A stretch of 64,000 nucleotides of DNA from Mycobacteriales bacterium (GTDB taxonomy: Bacteria; Actinomycetota; Actinomycetes; Mycobacteriales; Mycobacteriaceae). The notes under the pieces are model-generated. The model saw nothing but the letters and a program-made list of their open reading frames with translations, made no database searches and was not told the origin of the DNA. The DNA is taken from positions 39,607-103,606 of the forward strand of contig DUTM01000010.1 of assembly GCA_012842085.1 (NCBI GenBank), written 5' to 3'. The position numbers and the translations under genes were made by a program. This document shows, piece by piece, positions 61,376 to 64,000 of the stretch. Positions within the stretch are counted from its first letter, which is position 1. Each line of letters begins with the position of its first letter.

Positions 61376-62404
61376 CTAGCCAGCGCGAGCGACAGTGAAT
61401 TCGATCAGGCTCTCAAAAGCAGCGCGTGCTGGGGACTCCACGAAAACAGAGATAGCTTCCAGTGCCATACCGCGATAATTGTGCACAACCTCGCGAGCTC
61501 TCCGCATACCCTCCGAATTCCGCAACAATGCGAGAGCTTCCTCCACCAGTGCTTCGTCCTCCACCGGACCAGTAAGGATTTCGCGGAGGCGCTCCCCCAC
61601 CTCATCCTCTTGCTCCAGGGCGTACAGCACGGGCAAAGTAAAAACACCTTCACGCAGGTCCGTGCCGGGGGTTTTGCCGGACTGGTCCGAATCGGAGGCA
61701 ATATCAATCATGTCGTCCACAATTTGGAAGGCCATGCCGATAGCGCGGGCAGCATCGTGCATTGCGTCCTGCTGGGTTTGATCGGCGCCAGCTTCACGCG
61801 CCCCAAAAAGTCCAGCGGTGGCAATAAGTGACGCGGTCTTGCCATCAATCACACTCAAATAGGTCTCAACGCTGCCACGATCCCCCGCGTGAATAGTTTC
61901 CTCCATCTGGCCATTAACCAGTTCCAGGAAGGTTTGGGAAGTGATCCGCACTGCTTCAGCACCCAGATCAGCCATGAACATACTGGCGCAGGCGAACAGA
62001 TAGTCCCCCGCCAAAATGGCGACCGAGTTGTCCCACCGCGAATTCGCGGATTCCGCCCCGCGGCGTTGCTCCGCCTCATCCATCACGTCATCGTGGTAGA
62101 GCGAGGCCAAGTGCACCATTTCGACGACGGTAGCCGCTTTGATGACATTCTCGTGGAGCGGCTCAGCCAGCAGTTCAGGATTGTTCTGGGCCAGCACCAC
62201 TTGGGCAGCCAGGAAAACAGTAAGCGGACGGAAGCGTTTACCCCCAGCTTGAGCTAGGTAGGAGGCAGTCACCGTAGGCAAGTCATGCCCACGTTTCAAT
62301 CCTTCATACAACATGTCCTCGGTACGTTGAAGGCTCTCTTCGGTTCGCGCAGCAATAGCGGCGTCACCGATGTTGATCCCTGCGACCTGAGTCTCGTCTG
62401 CCAT
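61376..62404 (-). CDS. Polyprenyl diphosphate synthase, likely menaquinone side chain
   Basis: Trans-prenyltransferase that extends FPP or GGPP with IPP, 342 aa. First Asp-rich motif LYHDDVMDEA, second QIVDDMIDIA, and GGKRFRP binding IPP are present. The residues before the first motif are small (HLAS), suggesting a long-chain product, which is inference. ATG 62404 has AAGGA 10 bases upstream; a GTG at 62464 would add 20 residues. It follows menG, as GrcC1 lies near MenG in M. tuberculosis, so it probably makes the menaquinone tail. Confidence 0.92.
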   Translation of the reverse strand: MADETQVAGINIGDAAIAARTEESLQRTEDMLYEGLKRGHDLPTVTASYLAQAGGKRFRPLTVFLAAQVVLAQNNPELLAEPLHENVIKAATVVEMVHLASLYHDDVMDEAEQRRGAESANSRWDNSVAILAGDYLFACASMFMADLGAEAVRITSQTFLELVNGQMEETIHAGDRGSVETYLSVIDGKTASLIATAGLFGAREAGADQTQQDAMHDAARAIGMAFQIVDDMIDIASDSDQSGKTPGTDLREGVFTLPVLYALEQEDEVGERLREILTGPVEDEALVEEALALLRNSEGMRRAREVVHNYRGMALEAISVFVESPARAAFESLIEFTVARAG

Positions 62405-62498
62405 CCGTTGAACTTCCTTCTCGTCAACTTCCTTCCCCACGGCGGGAATTCGCTGATATTTCACTACCCTAGCCTAGTAGGTACCCCCTACCCGGGCG

Positions 62499-63194
62499 TT
62501 AATCTTGTGGCAGTTCCGCGTAATGCAGAGCCACGATCCCGCCAGTCTGGTTCACGTAATGTACGTTCTCCGACCAGCCTGCAGCTTTCAGCTCCTGCAC
62601 CATTTGCTGCTGGTTGGGCCAGGCACGAATAGATTCTGCCAGATAAACATAGGCATCTGGGTTAGATGACACTTTGGACGCCACCCACGGCAACGCTTTC
62701 ATCAAATATTCCATGTAAATAATGCGGAAAGGTTTCCAGGTGGGTGTCGAAAATTCACATAAGACCAGCCGGCCGCCTGGTTTTGTGACTCGTGCCATCT
62801 CTCGCAATGCAGCCCGAAAGTCAACAATATTGCGCAGCCCAAAGGAGATGGTGACGGCATCAAAAGTATTGTCCTTGAACGGCAAAAACATGCCGTCTGC
62901 AGTTACTTTCGGGACATCCCGATCTTTGCCCGCAGCAAGCATCCCTTGCGAAAAGTCAGCCGCGACACACCACGCTCCAGACTTAGCCAATTCCACAGTG
63001 GACACTGCGGTACCAGCAGCCAAATCTAGAACCTTTTCACCCGGCTGCAGGCCGAGTAGTTTGCGGGTGTTGCGCCGCCACAGTTTGTCCTGCCCAAAGG
63101 AAAGAACAGTGTTGGTGACGTCGTAGCGTTTCGCCACACCATCAAACATGTGGGCAACTTCGGCGGGTTTTTTCTCTAAGCTAGCTCGTGACAC
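62499..63194 (-). CDS. menG: Demethylmenaquinone methyltransferase
   Basis: SAM-dependent final C-methylation of menaquinone. 231 aa. [20 protein letters not shown] is the SAM loop; [14 protein letters not shown] and [19 protein letters not shown] are UbiE/MenG signatures. GTG 63194 ([20 protein letters not shown]) matches mycobacterial MenG N-termini. The longer upstream frame overlaps the neighbour and is rejected. Confidence 0.96.
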   Translation of the reverse strand: MSRASLEKKPAEVAHMFDGVAKRYDVTNTVLSFGQDKLWRRNTRKLLGLQPGEKVLDLAAGTAVSTVELAKSGAWCVAADFSQGMLAAGKDRDVPKVTADGMFLPFKDNTFDAVTISFGLRNIVDFRAALREMARVTKPGGRLVLCEFSTPTWKPFRIIYMEYLMKALPWVASKVSSNPDAYVYLAESIRAWPNQQQMVQELKAAGWSENVHYVNQTGGIVALHYAELPQD

Positions 63195-63199
63195 AAGAG

Positions 63200-63907
63200 T
63201 TAGGGTACCTGTTTTGTGGGTGGAGCAGTACTTGCGCGCAAGCTCAAAATTGTCGGACGGGTGTTGATGTGGATGCCGGCGATGCTGCCACGCCAGTGGG
63301 TGCGCCGAATTCTGCCGCCTGCTTTCAGCCGGTATCTGCCCAAGACGGCAAAGGCCAACACACACCACGGCAGCACGCAGGCCAGCACGGAAAGCGCCGG
63401 GATAAAGGACAGGAGCCAACTGCGCCCCGAGATACGGGCGAAGTTCGGGTTGGTGTAGTCGTAGTCGATCCGCACCTGTTGTCCGGTGTGCACACCAGTG
63501 GGATAAAACACACCCCGGTCGGGGCTAATGACTTTGCCGGTGCGATCCGTAAAACTCACATAGGCATTGGTGCGCTCCACGGACTCGACGCGCGCGTAAG
63601 TGGTGGCGTAGTGGCGGTCAATGTGCAGGTCGCTCATGAAACAGCCGACCACCATAAACACAGCGACAATAATCGTCATAGCGCCGATCGCCAGAATACC
63701 AATCTGTCCGTATCGCAAGGCTTTTCGGTAGCGCAGCCGCCATTGGGCGCGGGTGAAGTCATCCAGTTCAGCAGCGAGGGAGCGGGGCCGGAAAGCTTGC
63801 GCAACATCCTGCACGGCGCTAGTAAACCAGCGGCGGCGGGCCTGCCGTTTGGTGCGGCGCCGCAGCCGCTTAATTGTGGCGGGGCTAAGACCGCGCGGTC
63901 TGGACAT
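63200..63907 (-). CDS. DUF3592-like membrane protein of the men cluster
   Basis: 235 aa, with a very basic N-terminus ([14 protein letters not shown]), a transmembrane helix near residues 69-92 ([19 protein letters not shown]), an outside DUF3592-like beta domain ([31 protein letters not shown]), and a second helix pair near 165-190. It occupies the place of Rv0556 between menD and menG. ATG 63907 has AAGGGG 5 bases upstream; GTG 63913 overlaps the menD stop. The 5' end of menG is 5 bp away. Role in quinone synthesis not shown. Confidence 0.8.
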   Translation of the reverse strand: MSRPRGLSPATIKRLRRRTKRQARRRWFTSAVQDVAQAFRPRSLAAELDDFTRAQWRLRYRKALRYGQIGILAIGAMTIIVAVFMVVGCFMSDLHIDRHYATTYARVESVERTNAYVSFTDRTGKVISPDRGVFYPTGVHTGQQVRIDYDYTNPNFARISGRSWLLSFIPALSVLACVLPWCVLAFAVLGRYRLKAGGRIRRTHWRGSIAGIHINTRPTILSLRASTAPPTKQVP

Positions 63908-63909
63908 CG

Positions 63910-64000
63910 TCACCCCTTCTCTTCCTCTGTCGGAGAAGGCACTTGGGCAAGCGCGTGGTTCAACGCGTGGCGGTCGGTTCGGCTGGTAACCACTTCCAGA
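63910..64000 (-). CDS. menD: C-terminal end of MenD (SEPHCHC synthase), 5' part outside
   Basis: Only 29 codons and the stop are visible, reading L-E-V-V-T-S-R-T-D-R-H-A-L-N-H-A-L and a polar tail. MenD proteins end with this V-E-V-x-T-x-R-x-x-L pattern, and menD precedes the DUF3592 gene and menG in mycobacteria. Identity is therefore mainly from context. Its TGA overlaps the neighbouring GTG. Confidence 0.6.
   Translation of the reverse strand, partial: LEVVTSRTDRHALNHALAQVPSPTEEEKG

Overview
The window is a chromosomal segment of a moderate-GC (mid-50s % by eye) actinobacterium of the Mycobacteriales (Corynebacteriales). Four things point there. An ESX-4 type VII secretion locus sits between rplM-rpsI and truA-rplQ-rpoA, exactly as in Mycobacterium tuberculosis. 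The rpoB rifampicin-region sequence is mycobacterium-like. L17 carries the long actinobacterial C-terminal extension. menD, a DUF3592-like gene and menG are adjacent. The genus cannot be fixed from sequence alone; a Lawsonella- or Corynebacterium-like organism would fit. No mobile element, CRISPR array or pseudogene was found.

Layout. 1-2.1 kb: partial glmM, rpsI, rplM. 2.3-12.6 kb: ESX-4 locus with two WXG100 proteins, an Rv3446c-type protein and EccC on the minus strand, EccD and MycP on the plus strand, and EccB on the minus strand. 12.7-15.6 kb: an unrecognised 382-aa protein and a secreted GH20 hexosaminidase. 15.6-22.4 kb: truA, a small membrane protein, a Lys/Ala-rich membrane protein with a sunset domain, then rplQ, rpoA, rpsD, rpsK, rpsM, infA. 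22.6-25.3 kb: map, adk, secY. 25.5-29.6 kb: the spc ribosomal genes rplO to rplN, without rpsN. 29.8-30.5 kb: a secreted trypsin-fold-like protein lacking the catalytic residues. 30.7-35.9 kb: the S10 operon, rpsQ to rpsJ. 36.4-39.2 kb: a plus-strand Asp23/AmaP-type envelope-stress operon of six genes. 39.3-43.8 kb: tuf, fusA, rpsG, rpsL. 44.1-45.9 kb: a small secreted protein and an alkaline phosphatase. 46.1-53.6 kb: rpoC, rpoB. 54.2-58.3 kb: rplL, rplJ, rplA, rplK, nusG, secE. 58.3-61.3 kb: four tRNA genes (Trp, Met, Thr, Tyr), an SDR oxidoreductase and an MFS transporter. 61.4-64 kb: polyprenyl diphosphate synthase, menG, a DUF3592-like membrane protein and the end of menD.

Most of the region is one long minus-strand block for translation and transcription, divided by strong hairpin terminators into separate units. 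Many neighbours overlap by one base (TAATG or TAGTG), which implies translational coupling. The accessory genes lie at the breaks between ribosomal operons. They are mostly envelope or secreted functions: ESX-4, GH20, sunset-domain proteins, the pseudo-protease, Asp23/AmaP and phosphatase. The most novel signal is the three-gene module at 16.6-19.5 kb, in which a small membrane protein, a Lys/Ala-repeat protein and ribosomal protein L17 share two sequence modules.
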